DNA from: JACDBD01 sp050743385
Lineage (GTDB): Bacteria > Actinomycetota > Acidimicrobiia > IMCC26256 > JACDBD01
Assembly: GCA_050743385.1 (NCBI GenBank)
Contig: JBOGFJ010000011.1
Coordinates: 1-21,242 of the forward strand
Length of the DNA: 21,242 bases
Direction: 5' to 3'
Shown here: positions 1 through 6,045 of the stretch, piece after piece
Layout of the letters: each line of letters opens with the position of its first letter
How positions within the stretch are numbered: position 1 is the first letter of the stretch
Notes under the pieces: model-generated
The model's database searches: none
What the model was told of the DNA's origin: nothing
The model's input: the letters and a program-made list of their open reading frames with translations, nothing else
Position numbers and translations under genes: made by a program

Positions 1-596
1 GTCATCAGCAGTTGCTCGTCGAAGATGCTGTCTTCGGCGTTGCCGGGCTCGTCGGGGAAGTAGAGCTGCGTGGTCAGCGTCGTTCCGCCCGCCGGCTGCA
101 CCTTGGCGTGGATGTGGCGGGTGCGTCCCGTGTACAGGCCGGGCACGATGGTCTCGACCCGGAAGCCGCCGACGTCGTCGGTGAACAGATGGCCTCGGAG
201 GCGGTAGCCCTCGGTGTCGTACTCGCCGGCGTCGTCGGCGTGCCAGATCTCGATGCGGGCCCCCGCAACAGGGGTGCACGCCGTTGTCACGACCGCGCCT
301 TCCACGACGAGGGGAGTGCCGTCGATCCCGGGCTCGCGCAGCGACGAGCGCTCGGGCGTGCCCGAGGAGAAGAACGGACCCTCGGTCTGGTCCGGAGTCG
401 GCTCGTCGTCGTCACCGCACGCGGGAGTGGGCGTGAGCGGGCCATCGGTCGTCGAGGTGCCCGACGTGCTGGTCGGATCGTCACCGCCGCCCGACGCACT
501 CGGCTCGTCCGACCCGTCGTCGCTACAGGCCGCGAATGCGACGGGGACCGCGCCGGCCAGGGCCAGGAGCCGTCGTCGACCGATGCCTTCGATCAT
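1..596 (-). CDS. Intradiol ring-cleavage dioxygenase-like protein, Tat/lipoprotein N-terminus (3' end cut by window edge)
   Basis: The reading frame runs from an ATG at 596 to the left edge without a stop, giving 198 visible residues. The N-terminus has a twin-arginine-like stretch (GRRRLLALAG, residues 6-15), a short hydrophobic run and a lipobox-like FAAC with Cys24. A low-complexity Ser/Thr/Gly/Asp linker follows to about residue 62. The rest is an intradiol dioxygenase core: TEGPFF (71-76), IEIWHADDAGEY and PGLYTGRTRHIH. By family alignment the Fe(III) ligands are Tyr126, Tyr155, His161 and His163, and Arg158 matches the active-site Arg. Classical members cleave catechol or protocatechuate between the two hydroxyls. 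This one appears to be exported and membrane-anchored, so the true substrate is uncertain. No clear Shine-Dalgarno sequence precedes the ATG. Confidence 0.85.
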   Translation of the reverse strand, partial: MIEGIGRRRLLALAGAVPVAFAACSDDGSDEPSASGGGDDPTSTSGTSTTDGPLTPTPACGDDDEPTPDQTEGPFFSSGTPERSSLREPGIDGTPLVVEGAVVTTACTPVAGARIEIWHADDAGEYDTEGYRLRGHLFTDDVGGFRVETIVPGLYTGRTRHIHAKVQPAGGTTLTTQLYFPDEPGNAEDSIFDEQLLM

Positions 597-679
597 TTCG
601 TGAGTGTCGCGCCCGGATGGAGCCCGTGTCGGGTCGCCCCGGCTGGTCAGCGGCCGGAAGTCCGCGAGTAACCTGGTTC

Positions 680-756
<77 letters not shown>

Positions 757-769
757 ACGAGCAACAGGC

Positions 770-798
770 GAGGCCCCGAGCGACGAGCTCGGGGCCTC
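770..798 (+). terminator. Hairpin terminator after tRNA-fMet
   Basis: A perfect 11-bp GC-rich stem (770-780 pairs with 788-798, gaggccccgag against its complement) encloses a 7-nt loop. It starts 13 nt after the tRNA CCA end and lies between the tRNA and the convergent MBL gene. There is no clean T-run after it (CTTGTCTT), so it may act in both directions as a U-poor terminator. Confidence 0.65.
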
Positions 799-817
799 CT
801 TGTCTTCGCTGAGCCCG

Positions 818-1615
818 CTACGGGGCTCCCGCCGTCATCTCCTTCAGCATCTGCTCGAGTGCGGGCTGGTCGGGCCCGACGAACGGCTGCGACCGGGGAA
901 CCGCCGCCAGTGACGCGAGCAACCGGTCCGTCAGGTCTCCGCTCGCGGCCGGGAGATGGCTGCTCAGCACCATCTGGGGCTTCATCGCCCGGATGCTGTC
1001 GAGCTCCTTCGTGAAGGCGGCCTCGTCCACTTTGTGCAGCCACGGCGAGTCGACGCCGGCCCAGAACACCTGCCCCTCCCGCAGCTGCTCGTCGGTGAGG
1101 TCGGCCGCGTTCTCCGGCACCTCCTGGAGCAGTGCTCCGAAGCAGTCGGAGCTGAAGAGAACGCCGGACGACTCGTCGAGGAAACCCGTGGTGGACGGGT
1201 TGTCGAACGCCGGAGGCTTGATCGCGCTGAGCGTGCGGTCACCGACCGTCAGCCTCTGACCAGGATTCAGCAGGTACAGCCGGTCCATCGGCAGCGGGCC
1301 GCTGAGACTCATGATCCCGACGCCGAGGAACGTCGTGATCACCCGAATCTGCCCGTTCTCGTCGAGCAGCCGCTGCAAGCACCCGATGTGGTCGAAGTCG
1401 GTGTGGGTGAGCCAGATCCACTCGAGCTCGGCGGGATCGATCACCGACCGCAAGGTGGTCATGAACTCGTCGCTCTCGATGACCGCGCCCGTGTCGACCA
1501 GGATCGGCTCCTGGCCCTTGATGACGAACGCGTTCACGGGAACGAGCCCGAACCCCGGGATCGGGATGTTCGACGTGAGCACCTCGATGTCGGATGTCGC
1601 CCGGTATGTCTGCAC
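818..1615 (-). CDS. MBL-fold metallo-hydrolase, flavodiiron/ODP-like metal site
   Basis: This is a 265-aa metallo-beta-lactamase-fold protein with no signal peptide or membrane segment. The metal motif is HTDFDH: His71, Asp73, Asp75 and His76. The second His of the classical HxHxDH is acidic, as in the oxygen-binding diiron (ODP) branch, where HxExDH is usual. Asp157 (FSSDCFG) and His220 (SSHLPA) are the likely bridging and terminal ligands. The usual mid-domain His appears replaced by the FDNPSTTGF segment (Asp138 region). No flavodoxin domain follows, so it is a stand-alone MBL domain. The start is GTG at 1615, chosen for the AGGAGG sequence about 9 nt upstream. Substrate is unknown; hydrolase or O2-reactive diiron function are both possible. 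Confidence 0.85.
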   Translation of the reverse strand: MQTYRATSDIEVLTSNIPIPGFGLVPVNAFVIKGQEPILVDTGAVIESDEFMTTLRSVIDPAELEWIWLTHTDFDHIGCLQRLLDENGQIRVITTFLGVGIMSLSGPLPMDRLYLLNPGQRLTVGDRTLSAIKPPAFDNPSTTGFLDESSGVLFSSDCFGALLQEVPENAADLTDEQLREGQVFWAGVDSPWLHKVDEAAFTKELDSIRAMKPQMVLSSHLPAASGDLTDRLLASLAAVPRSQPFVGPDQPALEQMLKEMTAGAP

Positions 1616-1650
1616 GATCCTTCCCCTCCTGTGGGTGAGCAGCTGCGGGA

Positions 1651-1851
1651 TCAGCGGTCAGAGGGGAAGGGGATGGCTGAGGACGTCGGCGGCGGGTCGA
1701 CGTCGACGCGCTTGCCTCCGATGCCTGCGCGTGCAAGGTCCCACGCGGTGGCGACGATCGTCGCCACCCGCTTCTCCCGCTGTCGCGCCACCTGCCCATG
1801 ACCGATCGGTGGATTATCGATGGCCGGTCGGCGTCGATGCAAGGACACCAC
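1651..1851 (-). pseudogene. Possible TetR-family N-terminal remnant (66-codon ORF)
   Basis: The non-coding stretch 1616-1979 (364 bp) between two divergent genes contains this short open frame just upstream of the MBL gene. Its middle (REKRVATIVATAWDLARAG) resembles helix 1 of TetR-family DNA-binding domains as I recall them. It then breaks into a Pro/Ser-rich tail and stops, with no helix-turn-helix. The resemblance covers only about 20 residues, so this may be chance. If real, it is a decayed or truncated regulator next to its former target. Apart from this ORF and the palindromes, I see nothing else in 1616-1979 except the ribosome binding site of the plus-strand gene at its end. Confidence 0.25.
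1747..1768. repeat. 22-bp perfect palindrome
   Basis: The half-site ggtggcgacga is followed directly by its exact reverse complement, with no spacer. It lies in the divergent region between the MBL gene and the HTH/zinc-ribbon gene, inside the TetR-like stub. A second, shorter perfect palindrome (accgatcggt) is at 1801-1810. Both are dyads suitable for a dimeric repressor. The long one also coincides with alternating Val/Ala/Thr codons of the stub, so it could be a coding accident. Confidence 0.5.
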
Positions 1852-1979
1852 CTCGAACCGCCGGCGACCTGGCGGTGGGAACTCGCCGGTCGCGTACGGT
1901 GCGTCGCGACGTCACCGGTTCGTGTGTGGTTTGGACTAAGCAGGCCCCTGCGGGCGTCCGCGGGAGGAGAAAGAGGCAA

Positions 1980-2870
1980 ATGACTGAATGGCGCGTCCGC
2001 GTCGAGGTTCGACGGCCCGAGTCTCTGGCCGCGGGCGAGGACTCGATCGCCACCTTCCTCGCGAAGCTCGCTGACCGCGGTGCCGCCGTCGCCGACACAC
2101 CCGGCTCCGACACCTACAGCGCTGAGCTCAGCGTCGACACTCCTACGCCCGTCCATGCCGTCGCCCGCCTCGTCGAGGTGGTCCGCCGGGCCGCTGCGTT
2201 GGCGGGCATGCCCGAATGGCCCGTCGTCCACGCGCAGGCCACTTCGGGCGACGAGCTCGACCGCCAGATCGCTCATCCCGGCCTTCCCGAGCTTGTGGGC
2301 GTCAGCGAGATCGCCGCGATCCTCGGCGTCAGCCGCCAGCGCACCCACGCGCTCGCGCACCGTGACGACTTCCCCGAACCCGTCGCCCGGCTCGCCTCGG
2401 GTTCGGTATGGACGCGCCCCTCGATCACGCTCTTCGCCGAGTCGTGGAAGCGCAAGCCCGGACGCCCGTCGAAGGAAGAGGCTGACAACCTCGCCGCCCG
2501 CGTCCTGAGCCAGTCGGGCAGGCTCCGCCGCGACCACAACGTGAGCGAAGCGGTGGGCCCGAAGGACGCCGAACTGGTCACGGACCTGATCAGGAGCGCT
2601 TCCAACGAGCGCCTCCGTTTCGACGCCATCGCGGCCAAGCTCGGCTGGGAGCGACCGCGTCTCTCATGGGTGGTCGCCGAACTGGCCCGCACCCTGCGGA
2701 TCACGTACTCCCGGGACGGCTGGGCTTCCCTGCGCCGCTGCCCGAGCTGCGGGAGCGATCGCATCAGATTCAAGGAGATCGCCGTCGGCCGCCGTCGAAA
2801 CCGGGACGCCACCATCCAGGGCCCGCCCTACTGCCCGGACTGCGGGAAGGACGCCCCGCGAGAAGCGTGA
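1980..2870 (+). CDS. Orphan DNA-binding protein: HTH, winged-helix-like segment and C-terminal zinc ribbon
   Basis: This 296-aa protein is not one I can assign to a named family. Residues 1-85 look like a small alpha/beta domain (WRVRVEV strand, later helices). Residues 106-155 form an AlpA/excisionase-like HTH (VSEIAAILGVSRQRTHALA, then FPEPVARLASGSVW as the wing). After a basic linker (KRKPGRPSK), residues 197-250 resemble a second winged helix (LRFDAIAAKLGWERPRLSWVVAEL). The C-terminus has two CxxC knuckles (Cys254/257 and 285/288), a zinc ribbon about 28 residues across. The ATG at 1980 has a purine-rich GGAGGAGAAAGAGG just upstream. The frame stays open well before it, but that part is antisense to the MBL gene. 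It is likely a transcription factor or nucleic-acid sensor; its target is unknown. Confidence 0.85.
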   Translation: MTEWRVRVEVRRPESLAAGEDSIATFLAKLADRGAAVADTPGSDTYSAELSVDTPTPVHAVARLVEVVRRAAALAGMPEWPVVHAQATSGDELDRQIAHPGLPELVGVSEIAAILGVSRQRTHALAHRDDFPEPVARLASGSVWTRPSITLFAESWKRKPGRPSKEEADNLAARVLSQSGRLRRDHNVSEAVGPKDAELVTDLIRSASNERLRFDAIAAKLGWERPRLSWVVAELARTLRITYSRDGWASLRRCPSCGSDRIRFKEIAVGRRRNRDATIQGPPYCPDCGKDAPREA

Positions 2871-2881
2871 TCGACCGGAAG

Positions 2882-3394
2882 TCACTGCGTCGGCCCGGTG
2901 CCGATCTGGCCTGCCGTGCGCACGCCCGACCACCGGTCGACCTCGGCAGGGAGGTCCAGGTGGTCGACGGGTGCGGCGCTCTCGTACGCGCCCCACTCGT
3001 CGCGGGGCAGCATCCACATGATCTCGAACTCGTTGCCGTCGGGGTCGGCACCGTAGACGCTCTTGGTGGCACCGTGGCTCGACTCCCCGGTGTAGGCGCC
3101 GGCGTCGAGCAACGCCTGGCGGGCCTGGGCGAGCTCGTCGATGGTGTCGAGCTGCCACGCGAGGTGGTAGAGGCCGATGGCCCCGCGCCGCTTCGGCCCG
3201 CTCGCGGTGCCGACGCCGAAGAGGCCCAGGTCATGGTGGTTGCCCGAGCGCGGCAGGCGCAGGAAGGCCGCGTTGGCCCGGGGCTCGCGGGCGATGACGT
3301 CCATGCCGAAGGTGTCGGTGTAGAAGCGCACCGACCGGTCGAGATCGGCGACGAACAGGACCGCGTGGTTCAGGCGTACAGGAGAGAAGGCCAT
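2882..3394 (-). CDS. VOC-family (extradiol dioxygenase/glyoxalase-like) protein
   Basis: This 170-aa protein has the paired beta-alpha-beta-beta-beta modules of the vicinal oxygen chelate superfamily. The metal triad typical of type I extradiol dioxygenases is present as His10 (LNHAVLFV), His77 (LYHLAW) and Glu124 (NEFEIMW), with the signature GADPDGNEFEI. It resembles CatE-type catechol-2,3-dioxygenase-like proteins, although members with this triad also include glyoxalase or fosfomycin-resistance types, so the substrate is open. The ATG at 3394 has AAAGGAGT upstream. It lies 38 nt downstream of the YceI gene on the same strand, so the two are probably one operon controlled from the MarR intergenic region. 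It converges with the HTH/zinc-ribbon gene, with only 11 nt between the stops. Confidence 0.85.
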   Translation of the reverse strand: MAFSPVRLNHAVLFVADLDRSVRFYTDTFGMDVIAREPRANAAFLRLPRSGNHHDLGLFGVGTASGPKRRGAIGLYHLAWQLDTIDELAQARQALLDAGAYTGESSHGATKSVYGADPDGNEFEIMWMLPRDEWGAYESAAPVDHLDLPAEVDRWSGVRTAGQIGTGPTQ

Positions 3395-3432
3395 CGGGAC
3401 TCCTTTCGATTCGACGACGTCGGACCGTGTGA

Positions 3433-3990
3433 TCAGGCGGTGCGAATGGCGGACACCTCGAACTCGAGGGTGACCTTCTCGCTGACGAGCACACCACCGG
3501 CCTCGAGGGCGGCGTTCCAGTTCACACCCCAGTCCTTGCGGTTCACGGTCGCCTGGCCCTCGAATCCGATCCGCTGGTTCTGGAACGGGTCGATGGCGGC
3601 GCCGGTGTACTCGAAGTCGACGGCGACGGGCTTGGTGACGTCCTTGACGGTGAGGTCACCGGTGACCCGGTAGTGCTCGGCGTCGACCTGCTCGACGGCG
3701 GTGGAGACGAAAGTGATCTCCGGATACTGCTCCATGTCGAAGAAGTCGTTGCTCCGCAGGTGGGCGTCGCGGTCGGCGTTGCGGGTGTCGATGCTGGCGG
3801 CCTTCACCGTCAGCTCCAGGTGCGACCTGGTGGGGTCCTCGGCGTCGAAGTAGCCGGTGCCCTCGAACTCGTTGAACGAGCCACGGACCTTGGTGACCAT
3901 GGCGTGGCGGGCCACGAAGCCGACGCGGCTGTGCGCCGGGTCGATGGCGTACTTGCCCGTCAGGGTGGTGGGGACGGTGACAGTGGTCAT
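3433..3990 (-). CDS. YceI-family lipocalin-like isoprenoid-binding protein
   Basis: This 185-aa protein shows the full YceI pattern: YAIDPAHSRVGFVARHAMVTKVRGSF at the N-terminus (residues 14-39), then FDMEQYPEITF, VTGDLTVKDVTKPV and the C-terminal NRKDWGVNWN. YceI proteins form an eight-stranded barrel that binds polyisoprenoid-like lipids. No signal peptide is visible, so this is a cytoplasmic version. The start at 3990 is preceded by a strong AGGAGGAG. It is the first gene of the leftward YceI-VOC unit and is divergent from a MarR gene; MarR-YceI pairs are a common arrangement. Physiological role is unclear; stress or lipid-quinone handling is an inference. Confidence 0.93.
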   Translation of the reverse strand: MTTVTVPTTLTGKYAIDPAHSRVGFVARHAMVTKVRGSFNEFEGTGYFDAEDPTRSHLELTVKAASIDTRNADRDAHLRSNDFFDMEQYPEITFVSTAVEQVDAEHYRVTGDLTVKDVTKPVAVDFEYTGAAIDPFQNQRIGFEGQATVNRKDWGVNWNAALEAGGVLVSEKVTLEFEVSAIRTA

Positions 3991-4033
3991 CAGCGCTCTC
4001 CTCCTGATCTGGTTGACGTATCATCCAACATAG

Positions 4034-4062
4034 GTGACAGGTCAACTATTCCCGCGTATAAT
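4034..4062 (+). promoter_or_regulatory. Promoter of the MarR gene with overlapping dyad
   Basis: A -35 GTGACA (4034-4039) and a perfect -10 TATAAT (4057-4062) are separated by 17 bp. The ATG begins at 4069, 6 nt after the -10, so the transcript would be leaderless. A TGAC-AG-GTCA dyad (4035-4044) overlaps the -35, and GTTGAC/GTCAAC arms flank the region (4012-4017 and 4041-4046). These are possible autoregulatory sites that could also control the divergent YceI-VOC operon. Confidence 0.75.
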
Positions 4063-4068
4063 CACGGC

Positions 4069-4536
4069 ATGGAGGACGTGCGCTGGCTCGACGATCGGGA
4101 GGAGCGAGCGTGGCGGGCGCTGCAGTTCATGCAGATGCGCCTGGTCGGCGAGCTCGCCCGCCGGGTCGCGGCCGAGTCGGGCCTCTCGTACCAGGACTAC
4201 GTGGTGCTGGTCGCCCTCACCGACCGCCCCGACGGGCGCATGCGGCTCTTCGAGCTCGGCCACAGCCTCGGATGGGAGAAGAGCCGCCTCTCTCACCACG
4301 TCGCCCGCATGGCCGAGCGCGGGCTGGTCGCCAAGGAGCCGTGCGACTCCGACCGTCGTGGTGCCTTCGTGGTCGTCACGAAACGTGGTCGCAAGGAGAT
4401 CGAGGCCGCTGCGCCCGGTCATGTCCGGGCGGTGCGCGAGCTGTTCGTCGACCGTCTCACCCCTCGCCAGTTGGACGCCCTCGGAGCCGCGTCCGAGGTC
4501 GTGCTGGCGGGGCTCGACGAACCGCGTGACGAGTAG
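4069..4536 (+). CDS. MarR-family transcriptional regulator
   Basis: This 155-aa protein is a typical MarR-family dimeric winged-helix regulator. The HTH is MRLFELGHSLGWEKSRLSHHVARM, split as a helix then a recognition helix around WEKSRLSHHVARM. It is followed by the wing with the family signature CDSDRRGAFVVVTKRG. Helical dimerisation ends flank it. The ATG at 4069 has no Shine-Dalgarno sequence but sits 6 nt after a perfect TATAAT, so translation is probably leaderless. It is divergent from the YceI-VOC pair (79 nt between starts), which makes those genes and itself the likely targets. The ligand is unknown; phenolic compounds are common for the family. Confidence 0.93.
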   Translation: MEDVRWLDDREERAWRALQFMQMRLVGELARRVAAESGLSYQDYVVLVALTDRPDGRMRLFELGHSLGWEKSRLSHHVARMAERGLVAKEPCDSDRRGAFVVVTKRGRKEIEAAAPGHVRAVRELFVDRLTPRQLDALGAASEVVLAGLDEPRDE

Positions 4537-4575
4537 GCGTCAGTCTCTCGGGTCCCAGCGCGCGACCGTGCAGAG

Positions 4576-4607
4576 ATCAGGGCCGGTGCCGAGGCACCGG
4601 CCCTGAT
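4576..4607. terminator. Bidirectional hairpin between convergent MarR and SRPBCC genes
   Basis: A perfect 14-bp stem (atcagggccggtgc at 4576-4589 pairs with 4594-4607) encloses the tetraloop CGAG. It lies between two converging stop codons (4536 and 4638), so it probably terminates both transcripts. No T-run follows on either strand. Confidence 0.75.
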
Positions 4608-4637
4608 TCGCTGCGGCCGACTTCACCGAGCGGGTGA

Positions 4638-5147
4638 CTACGCCGCCTGGCGGACGAGCTCCTCGAGACAGTCGTAGGACACCTGCATGCCGCTTTCCAT
4701 GCCCGACGCCAGGACTGCGTCGCGATCCTCCTGGGACGCGTGCTGCACCAGCACCGTCATCGTGGTGACGCCGTCGACCTCGTCGAGCGTCATGGTGTTG
4801 AGCGGGTAGGCGTCGGCACCGGGGTCGGGAACACCCTCGTACATCTCGGTGAACACCAGTCGGTGCGGGCCGGCGATCTCCCGGTACTCACCGTGGAAGC
4901 CGACCTCCATCTCGCTGTCGCGGATCACGTAGCGCCACTGGCCGCCCACGCGCAGGTCCATCTCGCAGACGAGCCACTCCGACGTCGGGCCGCCCCACCA
5001 GCGCTTGACGAGCTCCGGTGTCGTGACGGCCTTGAAGATCAGGTGTGCGGGGGCGTCGAACACACGGGTGATGAGGTACTCGGTGTCCGACGGCAAGGTG
5101 ATGACGGCGGAGCCGTGACGGTTGTTGACCGTGTCGTTGCTGCTCAT
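4638..5147 (-). CDS. SRPBCC/AHSA1-domain protein
   Basis: This 169-aa protein carries an Activator-of-Hsp90-like START/SRPBCC domain. Signatures are VFDAPAHLIFKAVTTPELVKRWWGG, with the WW-GG pair, DLRVGGQWRY and the closing helix GMQVSYDCLEELV. The fold is a cavity-forming helix-grip that binds a hydrophobic ligand, although none is known for most bacterial members. Its ATG overlaps the stop of the upstream ArsR gene (ATGA at 5144-5147), and AGGAGAAGG lies inside the ArsR 3' end, so the two are translationally coupled. ArsR-SRPBCC pairs are frequent in bacteria, and the SRPBCC protein may be the regulated effector. Confidence 0.92.
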   Translation of the reverse strand: MSSNDTVNNRHGSAVITLPSDTEYLITRVFDAPAHLIFKAVTTPELVKRWWGGPTSEWLVCEMDLRVGGQWRYVIRDSEMEVGFHGEYREIAGPHRLVFTEMYEGVPDPGADAYPLNTMTLDEVDGVTTMTVLVQHASQEDRDAVLASGMESGMQVSYDCLEELVRQAA

Positions 5148-5485
5148 GATTCCTTCTCCTGGGTCTGGAGCTCGGCGAGGAGGTCGTCGAGCTGGTCGAG
5201 ACGGGCGTTCCAGGTGCGCTCGAACGTGTGCACCCAGTCGTGGACGGGCTTCAACGCCGGCCCGTTGACCCGGTACCAGCGATGCCGCCCGTCCACACGG
5301 ACGAGCACGAGACCGACCGCCCGCAGCACTCCGAGGTGCTTGGACACCTGCGGCTGGCTGAGGCCGAGCCGGTCGACGAGCTCGCCGACCGTTGCCTCCC
5401 CGCTGCCCAAGGCATCGAGGAGATCGCGCCGACTCGCTTCGGCGACGGCGTTGAACGCATCTGTCGTCGTCGCGGTGCGAGCCAC
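5144..5485 (-). CDS. ArsR-family winged-helix repressor
   Basis: This 113-aa protein (from GTG at 5485) has the ArsR HTH: FNAVAEASRRDLLDALGSG, then TVGELVDRLG and the recognition helix LSQPQVSKHLGVLRAVGLV. It is followed by the wing VRVDGRHRWYRVN and a C-terminal helix. Metal-binding cysteines are absent, so it is not a metal sensor of the classic kind. An in-frame ATG at 5512 would add 9 residues but lies inside the -35/-10 spacer of a near-consensus promoter. The GTG at 5485 is 6 nt after the -10, so I choose it as a leaderless start. It is the first gene of the ArsR-SRPBCC operon and is probably autoregulated through the palindrome in its promoter. Confidence 0.9.
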   Translation of the reverse strand: MARTATTTDAFNAVAEASRRDLLDALGSGEATVGELVDRLGLSQPQVSKHLGVLRAVGLVLVRVDGRHRWYRVNGPALKPVHDWVHTFERTWNARLDQLDDLLAELQTQEKES

Positions 5486-5491
5486 GCCGGC

Positions 5492-5519
5492 ATCATATGT
5501 CCATATCGACATATGTCAA
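5492..5519 (-). promoter_or_regulatory. ArsR operon promoter and operator
   Basis: Reading leftward, TTGACA (5514-5519), a 16-bp spacer and TATGAT (5492-5497) form a near-consensus promoter. An inverted repeat with 8-bp arms fills the spacer and touches both boxes: catatgtc at 5494-5501 and gacatatg at 5508-5515, with a 6-bp centre. A dimer bound there would block RNA polymerase, so this is the probable ArsR operator. The GTG start of ArsR follows 6 nt after the -10. Confidence 0.85.
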
Positions 5520-5569
5520 GGCGGCATCCTGAGGCGCATGGTCACCGAGGCGCCCGAGCCGCGGGAGGT

Positions 5570-5848
5570 CTAGCGCCTGATGATGTTGTGGATCTCGAGC
5601 ACCTCGGGCTTTCCCGGGTCGATCCCAACATCCGCCAGAAGGGGCATCAGGCGCTCACCGAACGCATCGAGCTGCTCGTGCGAGTCCCAGATCTCGCTGA
5701 CGCGGACGTTCCCGTCCGAGAGGAAGCACACGTGGTACTCCATCCCCGCCGGCGGGAAATCGCCGGCGTCTTGAAGACGGCGGATCGTCTCGTCGTACTG
5801 TTCCGTAGTCGTCGGAGACGCGGGGGCGAAACGGACGAGGACACTCAT
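5570..5848 (-). CDS. Small dimeric alpha/beta-barrel (ABM-like) protein
   Basis: This 92-aa protein begins MSVLVRFAP and contains YHVCFLSDGNVRVSEIWDSHEQLDAF, a pattern of the dimeric alpha-beta barrel (antibiotic biosynthesis monooxygenase-like) superfamily. It ends LEIHNIIRR. Conserved hypothetical proteins of this form are common in actinobacteria, but no reaction is established that I know of. The ATG at 5848 is chosen because GGAAGGA precedes it; an upstream in-frame start at 5878 lacks such a site. It is upstream of, and co-directional with, the ArsR gene, but the ArsR promoter lies between them. It is divergent from the acyl-CoA dehydrogenase gene. Confidence 0.8.
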   Translation of the reverse strand: MSVLVRFAPASPTTTEQYDETIRRLQDAGDFPPAGMEYHVCFLSDGNVRVSEIWDSHEQLDAFGERLMPLLADVGIDPGKPEVLEIHNIIRR

Positions 5849-6045
5849 GGCGATCCTTCCTGCTCGGACTGGTGCCAAACCCTACTGAGGTCCGGACGGG
5901 AAAGCGCGTGCTACTGCGCGAGCAAGTCGGACTTCACGTGCATCCTCGGCAGGTAATGGTGAATCCACCCGTGCCCGACGTCACCTTCCCCGTGACCGGG
6001 TCGGGCGCGAGACTGCCCCCCACGTCGACGCACGGGATCGCACTC

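Noticed and set aside
12..671. 219-codon plus-strand frame at the left edge
   Set aside because: It is antisense to the dioxygenase, whose iron-ligand motifs are clear, and runs toward the tRNA.
5486..5512. ATG at 5512 as ArsR start
   Set aside because: It lies between the -35 and -10 boxes of the operon promoter, so it would not be on the transcript.
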